A stretch of 64,000 bases of DNA, from NCBI GenBank assembly GCA_035546295.1, contig DATKBT010000125.1, positions 248,001 through 312,000 on the forward strand, given 5' to 3'. Source of the stretch: DATKBT01 sp035546295. GTDB lineage: Bacteria > Acidobacteriota > Thermoanaerobaculia > Multivoradales > Multivoraceae. Shown here piece by piece: positions 31,595 through 39,198 of the stretch (the stretch's first letter is position 1; every line of letters starts with the position of its first letter). Both the position numbers and the translations under genes were made by a program. A model generated the notes under the pieces. It ran no database searches and was not told the origin of the DNA. It was given only the letters and a program-made list of their open reading frames with translations.

Positions 31595-33109
31595 GTGTTT
31601 CCGACCGACCAACAGCTCGAGCAGCTCCAGTCGAAGACGGGGGGAAGCTTTCGCCTGGTGCCGTTCGGCGTGCTCCTGCGCTGGCTCTGGGAGCAGCGTC
31701 GGACCTGCACGCTCGAGATCCGGCGTGGCCGGCTGTGGAAGAAGATTGCGCTCGAGAACGGCTGCCCGGTCGCCTGTGAGAGCAACCTCGCCCACGAGCG
31801 ATTCGGCCGGTATCTGGTCGAGATCGGTCGGCTCGGCGAGCAGGAGCTCGCCAAGCGCCTGAGCCAATCGATCACCCGCGACCAGCCCCTGGGCGAGGTC
31901 CTGGTCGAGGAGGGGGTGCTCGAGCCCGAGGAGCTGCTGCGCCAGCTGCAGCAGTGTCTGGGCAAGCAGCTCCTGGACGGCTTCGCGTGGACCGACGGTC
32001 AGTTCTCGTTCCCCCCCGAGCCGCTCGAGGTGCCGGCGCCGCTCAAGATGAAGGTGCCGCAGCTCGTCCTCACCGGCACCACGCGATTCGCACCGCAGAC
32101 CGAGGTCGATTCGGCGGTCATGATGCTGATCGCCACGCGTCTGGCGGCTCACCCCTTTCCGATGATCCAGCTCGCCGAGATCCGCCTGGAGCGGGACCAG
32201 GAACGACTGCTGCGGGCGGCGTCGAGCCCGCGGTCGCTCAACGAGCTGGCCGACGAGTGCCGGATGGCGATGGAGGACGTCACTCGCCACGTCTTTGCGC
32301 TGGGGGTGGTTGGGCTGATGGTGACCGAGGACGCCCTTCGCGACCTCGCCCAGCTCGGGTCGGTGACCCAGGCCTTCGATCCCCCCGCCCTCGCTCCGGC
32401 GGGGGTGAGGGGCGGGGAGAGCGTCACCGAGATGTTCCTGGCCCACCGGCGTCGGGACGCCTTCGACCTGCTGGCGGTCTCCGAGGACAGCGCCGAGCCC
32501 GCGATCCGCCAGCGTTTCCTCGAGTTCGCTCGGCGCTACGCTCCCTGGCAGCACGACGACGAGGAGGTGCGTGAGCAGGCGCGCGAGCTGTTCCTGGCTG
32601 GAGCGGTGGCGTACACGACGCTGATCGAGCGGGAGCTCCGCGAGGAGGCGCTGGCCCGGCGGCATTCGCGTTTCCAGCAGAGGTCGGTCCGGCGGATCTC
32701 GGACCTGATCGACGCCCGCGAGTGCTTCGCAGACGGAATGGCCAAGTGGCGCCAGGGCGAGCTCGAGGCCGGGGCGCGCCAGATCGCGGTCGCCGCCGAG
32801 CTCGACCCCCAGAACTCCCGTTATCGGGCCGAGGCGGCCTACACGCGCGCCGAGCTCGCCGACGAAGCGACCGAGTCGTCGCTGGCCGAGCTGCTCGACG
32901 TCATGCGCTTCGACCCCGACTGCCGGCAGGCGTTCGAATACGGGGTCGAGCTCGCCGAGCGCCTCGAGCGAGACCCGTTGGCGGCCGAGATCCGCGCCAG
33001 GATGCCCGAGCCGGGGCGGCCGCAGCGCCGACACGAGCGGGCCGAGCGGCAGGAGCCGAGCGGCGCGCCATCGGCGTCACCGGCCGCCGCTGCGGAGGAG
33101 GGAGCGTGA
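31595..33109 (+). CDS. DUF4388-type protein with degenerate J-like segment
   Basis: The 504-residue protein begins with a DUF4388/PatA-like module: residues about 1-60 (V-L-L-R-W-L-W-E-Q-R-R-T-C-T-L-E-I-R-R-G), a helical segment (G-R-Y-L-V-E-I-G-R-L-G) and a stretch predicted to be helix-turn-helix-like. Around residue 285-310 the sequence (DAFDLLAVSEDSAEPAIRQRF, then F-A-R-R-Y-A-P-W-Q) strongly resembles the start of a DnaJ domain but lacks the His-Pro-Asp motif. A TPR-like pair follows at about residues 380-450, and the tail is Ala/Pro/Glu-rich. Such proteins occur in gliding and signalling loci of Deltaproteobacteria and Acidobacteriota. Its stop overlaps the GTG of the M16 peptidase gene. 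Confidence 0.75.
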   Translation: MFPTDQQLEQLQSKTGGSFRLVPFGVLLRWLWEQRRTCTLEIRRGRLWKKIALENGCPVACESNLAHERFGRYLVEIGRLGEQELAKRLSQSITRDQPLGEVLVEEGVLEPEELLRQLQQCLGKQLLDGFAWTDGQFSFPPEPLEVPAPLKMKVPQLVLTGTTRFAPQTEVDSAVMMLIATRLAAHPFPMIQLAEIRLERDQERLLRAASSPRSLNELADECRMAMEDVTRHVFALGVVGLMVTEDALRDLAQLGSVTQAFDPPALAPAGVRGGESVTEMFLAHRRRDAFDLLAVSEDSAEPAIRQRFLEFARRYAPWQHDDEEVREQARELFLAGAVAYTTLIERELREEALARRHSRFQQRSVRRISDLIDARECFADGMAKWRQGELEAGARQIAVAAELDPQNSRYRAEAAYTRAELADEATESSLAELLDVMRFDPDCRQAFEYGVELAERLERDPLAAEIRARMPEPGRPQRRHERAERQEPSGAPSASPAAAAEEGA

Positions 33110-36009
33110 GGCGCCGGCTCCCGATCGCGGCCGGAGTGGGCTGGCTGTTGATCCTCCAGCTCCTCCTGGCCGCCTGCGCCACGACGACCGCGCCGCTGGC
33201 GACGCCGGAGCCCGCTGCCGGCGCGAGCGACCCGGCGCAGCTCGCCCTGGACCAGCCGATCCCGGGCGACCCCGCCGTGCACAGCGGCCGGCTCGCCAAC
33301 GGGATGCGCTACTACGTCCGGCGGAACACGCGGCCCGAGAACCGCCTCGAGCTGCGCCTGGTGGTGCGCGCGGGCTCGGTGCTCGAGGACGACGACCAGC
33401 TCGGCCTCGCCCACTTCGTCGAGCACATGGCGTTCAACGGCACCCGCAACTTCGAGAAGCAGGAGCTGGTCGACTCGCTGCGAGCGGCCGGCATGCGCTT
33501 CGGCGCCGACCTCAATGCCTCGACCGGCTTCGACCGCACCATCTACCAGCTGGAGGTGCCGACCGACCGCGAGGAGCTGCTGGAGCGTGCGCTCCTGATC
33601 CTCGAGGACTGGGCCACCGGCGTCACCTTCGACGCCGAGGAGATCGAGCGCGAGCGGGGTGTGGTGATCGAGGAGTGGCGGGGAGGCCGGGGCGCCTCGG
33701 CCCGGGTCTTCGACCAGCAGCTGCCGGTGCTGCTCGCGGGCTCGCGCTACGCCGAGCGGCTGCCGATCGGCGACCCCGAGATCCTCGAGACCTTCGACCG
33801 CGAGACGCTGCTGCGCTTCTACCACGACTGGTATCGGCCGGGATTGATGGCGGTGGTGGCGGTCGGCGACGTCGATCCGGAGGAGATGGTGCGACGCCTG
33901 CGCGAGCGCTTCTCGAAGCTCGAGCCGGCCGCCGATCCGCGCGAGTGGTTCGAGGCCGAGGTGCCGGCGCGCGACGACACCGCGATCTCTCGCGTCACCG
34001 ATCCCGAGCTCACCACCTCCCGGGTCCAGGTCTCGTACAAGTTCTCGGCGCGGCCCATGGCCACCGTCGGCGACTTCCGGCGCGATCTGGTCGAGGGGCT
34101 GTTCAGCGCGATGCTCAACGCGCGTTTGCGCGAGCGTCTGCAGGAGCCCGACCCGCCGTACCTGGGCGCCGCGTCCTCGCTGGGCTCCCTCACCCGCGAC
34201 CGCGAGATGTACTCGCTGAGCGCCACCGTGAACGAGGGCGAGATGCTCGAGGGGCTCGAGGCGCTGCTGGAGGAGGCGGAGCGGGCCCGGCGGCACGGCT
34301 TCCAGGGCAGCGAGCTCGAGCGGATGCGCGCGGACTTCCTGCGCAGCTTCGAGCGCTCCTACGAGGAGCGCGACACGACGCGCTCAGGCGTCTGGGCGTC
34401 GCGGCTGGCTGGCGAGTTCCTCGACGGCGAGCCGACGCCGAACGCCGAGACCCGCCTGCGCCTGGCCCAGCGCTTCCTGCCCGAGATCACTCTCGAGGAG
34501 GTCAACGCTCAAGCCGCTGCGCGGATGTCCTCCCCCGACCGGGTGATCCTGGTCACCGGACCCGAGAAGGAGGGGCTCGAGCTGCCGGAGGAGGAGGCGC
34601 TGCTGGCGAGCTTCGATCGCGTCCGCGAGCGCGAGATCGCGCCCTACGAGGACCGGGTCGCCGACACCAGCCTTCTGCCGGCTCCGCCGGTCGCCGGCAG
34701 CATCGTCTCCCGTGAGCACATCGATGAGCTCGGGGTCGACGTCTGGCTCCTCGGCAACGGGGTGCGGGTGGTGCTCAAGCCGACCGACTTCAAGAAGGAC
34801 GAGGTGCGAATCTCGGCCTTCAGCCCCGGCGGCACCTCGCTGGCCCCGGACGAGCTCTACGTTCCTGCGTCGACGGCCAGCAGCGTGATCGGGCTCGGCG
34901 GCCTCGGCGCGCACGACCTCATCACCCTCGGCAAGCTCCTCTCCGGCAAGGCCGCCGGCGCGTCGGCCTACATCGGCGAGCACAGCGAGGGGATCTCGGC
35001 CGGCGGGTCGCCGCAGGACCTCGAGACGATCTTCCAGCTCGTCTACCTGGCGATCGTCGAGCCGCGCGCCGACCCCGACGCCTTCGAGTCCTACCGGGCG
35101 CGGATGGTGGGCTTCCTCGCCAACCGCCTGGCGCGCCCAGAAGTGGTGTTCCAGGACACCGTCACCGAGGTGATGAGCCAGGGGCACCCGCGGCGGCAGC
35201 CGTTCGACCAGGAGACCCTCGAGCAAACCGACCTCGAGGTCTCGCTGGCCTTCTACCGGGATCGTTTCGCCGACGTCTCCGACTTCACTTTCATGATCGT
35301 GGGCGCCTTCGATCTCGAGCAGATCGAGCCGCTGGTCGAGACCTATCTGGCGGGTCTTCCCGGCGCCGGCCGCGACGAGTCCTGGCGGGACCTCGGCATC
35401 CGGCCGCCTCGCGGCGTGATCGAGCGGACGGTGAGGAAGGGGCTCGAGCCGAAGGCGCAGGTGCTGCAGCTCTTCACCGGTCCGTTCGAGCAGAGCTGGG
35501 TGACGCGCCATCGGCTGCAGTCCCTGGTCGAGGTGCTGCAGGATCGGTTGCGCAAAGAGGTCCGCGAGGAGCTCGGCGGCACCTACGGCGTCTCGGTCGG
35601 GGCCTCGACCGGCTTCGTTCCGGTCGAGGACTACACGCTGCGGATCTCGTTCGCCTGCGCGCCCGACCGCGTCGACGCGCTGCTCGCGGTCGTGCGCGAG
35701 GAGCTCGAGCGGGCGCGCTCGGAGCCGGTCGAGACCGAGGAGATCCGCGACGTGCAGGAGACCCAGCGGCGCGCGCGCGAGACCGCGCTCGAGCAGAACG
35801 GCTTCTGGTCGAGCGCGCTCTCCTTCGTCTTCGAGCACGACCTCGACCCGCTCGAGATCCTGGAGTACGACCAGCGGGTCGACTCGCTCGATGCCGAGGA
35901 CCTGCTCGCGATGGCGCAGCGTGTGATCGACTTCGACAACGTGGCGACCTTCGTCCTCCTGCCGGAGGGACCGGTGGAGGAGGGGCAGCCAGCCGATGAG
36001 CCGAACTGA
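33106..36009 (+). CDS. M16-family zinc peptidase, lipoprotein
   Basis: The 967-residue protein has a signal ending in a proper lipobox (L-A-A-C, Cys24), so it is probably anchored in the periplasm. The inverted zinc motif H-F-V-E-H lies at residues 103-107, with the distal glutamate in the EIERERGVVIEEW segment about 75 residues on. Four M16 repeats (two catalytic-like, two M16_C-like) fit the pitrilysin length. The second half lacks the zinc motif, as usual. Such peptidases degrade short peptides. A GTG start overlaps the DUF4388 stop (GTGA), and the last 14 bases overlap the next beta-propeller gene if that uses its first ATG. Confidence 0.93.
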   Translation: MRRRLPIAAGVGWLLILQLLLAACATTTAPLATPEPAAGASDPAQLALDQPIPGDPAVHSGRLANGMRYYVRRNTRPENRLELRLVVRAGSVLEDDDQLGLAHFVEHMAFNGTRNFEKQELVDSLRAAGMRFGADLNASTGFDRTIYQLEVPTDREELLERALLILEDWATGVTFDAEEIERERGVVIEEWRGGRGASARVFDQQLPVLLAGSRYAERLPIGDPEILETFDRETLLRFYHDWYRPGLMAVVAVGDVDPEEMVRRLRERFSKLEPAADPREWFEAEVPARDDTAISRVTDPELTTSRVQVSYKFSARPMATVGDFRRDLVEGLFSAMLNARLRERLQEPDPPYLGAASSLGSLTRDREMYSLSATVNEGEMLEGLEALLEEAERARRHGFQGSELERMRADFLRSFERSYEERDTTRSGVWASRLAGEFLDGEPTPNAETRLRLAQRFLPEITLEEVNAQAAARMSSPDRVILVTGPEKEGLELPEEEALLASFDRVREREIAPYEDRVADTSLLPAPPVAGSIVSREHIDELGVDVWLLGNGVRVVLKPTDFKKDEVRISAFSPGGTSLAPDELYVPASTASSVIGLGGLGAHDLITLGKLLSGKAAGASAYIGEHSEGISAGGSPQDLETIFQLVYLAIVEPRADPDAFESYRARMVGFLANRLARPEVVFQDTVTEVMSQGHPRRQPFDQETLEQTDLEVSLAFYRDRFADVSDFTFMIVGAFDLEQIEPLVETYLAGLPGAGRDESWRDLGIRPPRGVIERTVRKGLEPKAQVLQLFTGPFEQSWVTRHRLQSLVEVLQDRLRKEVREELGGTYGVSVGASTGFVPVEDYTLRISFACAPDRVDALLAVVREELERARSEPVETEEIRDVQETQRRARETALEQNGFWSSALSFVFEHDLDPLEILEYDQRVDSLDAEDLLAMAQRVIDFDNVATFVLLPEGPVEEGQPADEPN

Positions 36010-37291
36010 TGGGGTGGACGACATGAACAGACGACAGCCTCTCCTTCGCGCGGGAATCGCGCCCCTCCTCCTGCTGCTGATTGCGCCGGCGGTCGCCGAG
36101 GCGACCGGCGACTGGCCTCACTGGCGGGGCCCCAACCGTGACGGCACCAGCGACGAGGAGGGTCTGGTCACCACCTGGAGCAAGAGCGACAACGTGCTCT
36201 GGCGGCTGGAGCTGCCGGGGGTCTCGGGCGCCACCCCGATCATCTCTGGGGACCGGATCTTCCTCAACGTCGGGACCGAGGACAGCCTCGAGCTGTGGTC
36301 GGTCGATCGCGCCAGCGGCGAGGTCCAGTGGAAGCGCGAGCTGGGCGGCGGCAACAAGGTCACCCGCAAGCAGAACATGTCCTCGCCGTCGCCCGTGACC
36401 GACGGCGAGCGGGTGTTCGCGCTGACCGGGACCGGCATCCTCAAGGCCTTCTCCCATGCCGGCGAGGAGCTCTGGAGCCGGGACCTGCAGGCCGACTACG
36501 GCGACTTCGGCCTCAACTGGGGCTACGCCTCCTCGCCGCTGCTCGACGACGGCACCCTCTACGTCCAGGTGCTCCACGGGATGCGCACCGACGATCCATC
36601 CTACGTGCTGGCGATCGATCCGGCCACCGGCGAGAACCGGTGGCGTGTCGAGCGGCCGACCGACGCGCGGATGGAGTCACCGGACTCCTACACGACGCCG
36701 GCCGTGATCGAGGTCGGGGAACGTCGCGAGCTGGTGATCACGGGCGGCGACTACGTCACCGGTCACGACCTCGCCACCGGTCGCGAGCTGTGGCGAATCG
36801 GCGGGCTCAACCCGGAGAGGAACCCGGCGTACCGCATCGTGGCCTCGCCGGTGGTCAGCCGTGACCTGCTGTTCGTGCCCTCGCGGGTCAATCCGTTCCT
36901 GGCCTTCCAGGTGCCGAGGGAGGGAGAGCCCGAGCTCCTCTGGCAGACCGACCGCGGCACCGACGTTCCGACTCCGGCGACCGACGGCGACTCTCTCTAC
37001 CTGGTCAACGACCGCGGGATCCTGCGGCGGCTCGACGCGCGCACCGGCGAGGAGACCTGGGAGGCGCAGCGCCTGGCCCAGGGCACCTACAGCGCGTCGC
37101 CGGTGCTCGCCGACGGCAAGCTGTACGTGACCAACGAGGGCGGGACCACCAGCGTCGTCGGCACCAGCGGTGACTTCGACCTGCTCGCCGAGAACGCGCT
37201 CGACGAGTACACCCTCGCCTCGCCAGCGATCTCCGACGGGCGGATCTTCCTGCGGACCGACAAGGCGCTCTACAGCATCGGCGCGCGCTGA
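35996..37291 (+). CDS. Secreted PQQ-like beta-propeller repeat protein
   Basis: The protein (431 residues) is a seven- or eight-bladed propeller of the PQQ-like/BamB-like type, with blades marked by repeated A-x-D-x-x-T-G-E-x-x-W patterns. It starts with the 'D-W-P-H-W-R-G-P-N-R-D-G' motif common to planctomycete and acidobacterial members. A signal peptide lies at about residues 10-36. None of the Ca2+ and catalytic Asp/Glu residues of true PQQ dehydrogenases can be assigned, so it is probably a binding or scaffold protein. The ATG at 35996 has GGAGGAGGGG upstream; the ATG at 36023 would give a shorter, more ordinary signal peptide and cannot be ruled out. Confidence 0.85.
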   Translation: MSRTDGVDDMNRRQPLLRAGIAPLLLLLIAPAVAEATGDWPHWRGPNRDGTSDEEGLVTTWSKSDNVLWRLELPGVSGATPIISGDRIFLNVGTEDSLELWSVDRASGEVQWKRELGGGNKVTRKQNMSSPSPVTDGERVFALTGTGILKAFSHAGEELWSRDLQADYGDFGLNWGYASSPLLDDGTLYVQVLHGMRTDDPSYVLAIDPATGENRWRVERPTDARMESPDSYTTPAVIEVGERRELVITGGDYVTGHDLATGRELWRIGGLNPERNPAYRIVASPVVSRDLLFVPSRVNPFLAFQVPREGEPELLWQTDRGTDVPTPATDGDSLYLVNDRGILRRLDARTGEETWEAQRLAQGTYSASPVLADGKLYVTNEGGTTSVVGTSGDFDLLAENALDEYTLASPAISDGRIFLRTDKALYSIGAR

Positions 37292-37294
37292 CCC

Positions 37295-37324
37295 AGGACA
37301 CCCTGGCGGAGGCCATGGTAGACT
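37295..37324 (+). promoter_or_regulatory. Possible promoter for the toxin-antitoxin pair
   Basis: AGGACA (37295-37300) and TAGACT (37319-37324) are separated by 18 bp. The -10-like hexamer ends 6 nt before the ATG at 37331, which suggests a leaderless transcript. Confidence 0.4.
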
Positions 37325-37330
37325 CGTGCC

Positions 37331-37588
37331 ATGCGAGCTACCATCGACAAGGCAGGTCGTTTGGTCATTCCTGCGCCGCTTCGTCAGCGCCTGGGTCTCG
37401 AGGCTGGAACTCAGGTCGAGCTCGAGATCGAGGGTTTCGCGCTCCGGCTGGTCAAGTCAGTGCCTCGAGCCGAGGTGGTGACCCGGCATGGACGGCTCGT
37501 CGCCCGGCCGCGTGCGGCCGAGGGCGACCTGCCGGCGGTCGACGTGGCGCGCCTCGTCGAGGAGGAGCGCGACCGGTGGCCGACCTGA
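37331..37588 (+). CDS. AbrB/MazE/SpoVT-family antitoxin
   Basis: The 85-residue protein has an N-terminal swapped-hairpin AbrB domain at residues about 1-45 (D-K-A-G-R-L-V-I-P-A-P-L-R-Q-R-L-G, then G-T-Q-V-E-L-E-I-E). Such domains bind DNA as dimers. The acidic C-terminal half should wrap around and block the PIN toxin encoded next. The toxin gene begins 13 bp inside this one, so the two are translationally coupled, and the antitoxin probably represses the shared promoter. Confidence 0.9.
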   Translation: MRATIDKAGRLVIPAPLRQRLGLEAGTQVELEIEGFALRLVKSVPRAEVVTRHGRLVARPRAAEGDLPAVDVARLVEEERDRWPT

Positions 37589-38043
37589 GCGCGCCGTTCT
37601 TCGACACCAGCGTCCTGGTCGCGGGCCTGATCGACTTCGGCGAGACCTCCCGGTCCGCGCTCGAGGTCGTCGATGCCATCGCCGACGGGCGGATCACGCG
37701 GCCGCTGACTGCCTGGCACTGCTGCCTCGAGTTCTTCTCGGTCGCGACGAGGCTCCCCGAGGAGTACCGGCTCGAGCCCGAGACCGCGCTTCGATTCCTG
37801 AAGGAGGAGGTCCTGGCCCGGTTCGACGTCGCCGGTCTCGCCCGGGCGGCTCGGGAGGAGTTCCTGGCCGCCGCGGTCGGAGAGGGCGCGGTCGGCGGCC
37901 GGATCTACGACGCTCACATCGCGGAGGTGGCGCGGCGGATGGGCGCCAGTATCGTCGTCACCGAGAACCGGCGTCACTTCACCAGCCTCCTACGACACGG
38001 AGTCCAGGTCCTGCTCTGCGAGGAGCTGGCGACGGAGCTGTAG
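37576..38043 (+). CDS. PIN-domain (VapC-type) ribonuclease toxin
   Basis: The 155-residue protein is a single PIN domain, a Mg2+-dependent RNase fold. The acidic active-site residues are D10 (F-F-D-T-S-V-L-V), E52 (C-C-L-E-F-F), D112 (I-Y-D-A-H-I-A), and the T-E-N motif at 129-131. VapC toxins cut tRNA or rRNA and stop growth when the antitoxin is lost. The start is a GTG at 37576 within the antitoxin gene. All key residues are present, so it looks active. Confidence 0.92.
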   Translation: MADLSAPFFDTSVLVAGLIDFGETSRSALEVVDAIADGRITRPLTAWHCCLEFFSVATRLPEEYRLEPETALRFLKEEVLARFDVAGLARAAREEFLAAAVGEGAVGGRIYDAHIAEVARRMGASIVVTENRRHFTSLLRHGVQVLLCEELATEL

Positions 38044-38071
38044 AGCCGGCCTGGAGCTCTGTCGGGGCTGC

Positions 38072-38077
38072 TAGAGT
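38072..38077 (+). promoter_or_regulatory. Possible -10 element (TAGAGT) for the TAXI-TRAP operon
   Basis: TAGAGT in the context GCTAGAGTC lies 45 nt before the ATG at 38123, in the 79-bp gap after the toxin gene. No clear -35 hexamer is visible. Confidence 0.3.
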
Positions 38078-38122
38078 CGGTGCCCGTCCGCGATCGTTTC
38101 TTCGAGGCACTGGAGCCAGACG

Positions 38123-39166
38123 ATGACGCCACCGACTCCGCTCAGACGTCCGCCGATCCTCGCCCTCCTGCTCGCCTCGACCGTGCTGCTCGCGGTGATC
38201 GTCGCGTGCGGCGGAGGAGGAGCCGATAGCGAGAGCGAGCGCCGCTTCCTGAGTCTCGGCACCGCGCCTCCGGGCGGCGCGTTCTTCGTGGTCGGCGGCG
38301 CGCTGGCCGAGGTGCTCAACGACTTCGGCCCGGAGGGCTGGGAGGTCACCGCCGAAGCGACCAAGGGCTCGAAGGAGAACATCCGTCGCCTGGAGCGTGG
38401 CGAGATCGACCTGGCGCTGTCGAATGCCGCGATCACCTACTTCGCGGTGCGCGGCCAGGGGTGGGAGAAGCCGTACCCGATGCGGGCGCTGATGACGCTG
38501 GCTCCGAACGTCGCGCTGTTCATCGCGCCGCGCTCGAGCGGAGTGAGCTCGATCGGCGACCTCGCGGGACGGCGCGTGGTGGTCGGACCGGCGGGTGCCG
38601 GATTCGAGGACTTCCTGAAGCCGCTGCTCGCCGCGCACGGGGTGGCGTTCGAGGACTTTTCGCCGCTCAACGCGACGCAGGCGGGCGCGGTCGACCTGCT
38701 CGCCGACGGCGCGGCCGCCGCCGCCTTCCTCGGCGGAGCGATCCCGACCGCGTCGGTCACCCAAGCCGCCACCTCGCAGGACATCGTCTTCGTCCCCTTC
38801 GATCCCGAGGCGGTCGCGAGCCTGACCCGCGACTATGCCTTCTTCGAGCCGGCCACCATCCCGGCCGGCACTTACCGTGGCCTCGACCAGGACTACGCGG
38901 GGCTCAACGTGGGGTCGATGCACCTGATCACGTCGGCGGCGATCCCGGACGACCTCGCCTACCAGGTGACGAAGATCCTGTGGGACAACCGTGAGGCGGT
39001 CGCGGCGCGCCATCCGGCGGGGCGCGCGATCAACCCCCGGGTGGCGATCGACGACACCGGGACCGAGTTCCATCCTGGCGCCGTGCGCTTCTACGAGGAG
39101 ATCGGGATCTGGCCGGGCGCAGGCTCGGAGACCGCTGCGGAGCCGGCCGCGGCGGAGCAGCCCTGA
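38123..39166 (+). CDS. TAXI-family TRAP transporter substrate-binding lipoprotein
   Basis: The 347-residue protein captures a small solute in the periplasm for the TRAP permease encoded next. The signal ends at a lipobox (I-V-A-C, Cys29) followed by a glycine run. The mature domain starts with the TAXI pattern (LGTAPPGGAFFVVGGALAEVL), then A-T-K-G-S-K-E-N and the DLAGRRVVVGPAGAGFE segment that closes the cleft. TAXI proteins often bind glutamate, 2-oxoglutarate or other carboxylates, but the ligand here is unknown. The permease gene follows directly; a CTG codon overlapping this stop is in its frame. Confidence 0.93.
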   Translation: MTPPTPLRRPPILALLLASTVLLAVIVACGGGGADSESERRFLSLGTAPPGGAFFVVGGALAEVLNDFGPEGWEVTAEATKGSKENIRRLERGEIDLALSNAAITYFAVRGQGWEKPYPMRALMTLAPNVALFIAPRSSGVSSIGDLAGRRVVVGPAGAGFEDFLKPLLAAHGVAFEDFSPLNATQAGAVDLLADGAAAAAFLGGAIPTASVTQAATSQDIVFVPFDPEAVASLTRDYAFFEPATIPAGTYRGLDQDYAGLNVGSMHLITSAAIPDDLAYQVTKILWDNREAVAARHPAGRAINPRVAIDDTGTEFHPGAVRFYEEIGIWPGAGSETAAEPAAAEQP

Positions 39167-39198
39167 GCTCCGCGCCGGGCGCGCGCGCACGCGAGCTG

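Noticed and set aside
37292..37310. Small hairpin CCAGG/CCTGG after the propeller gene
   Set aside because: Only a 5-bp stem with no T-tract; too weak to call a terminator.
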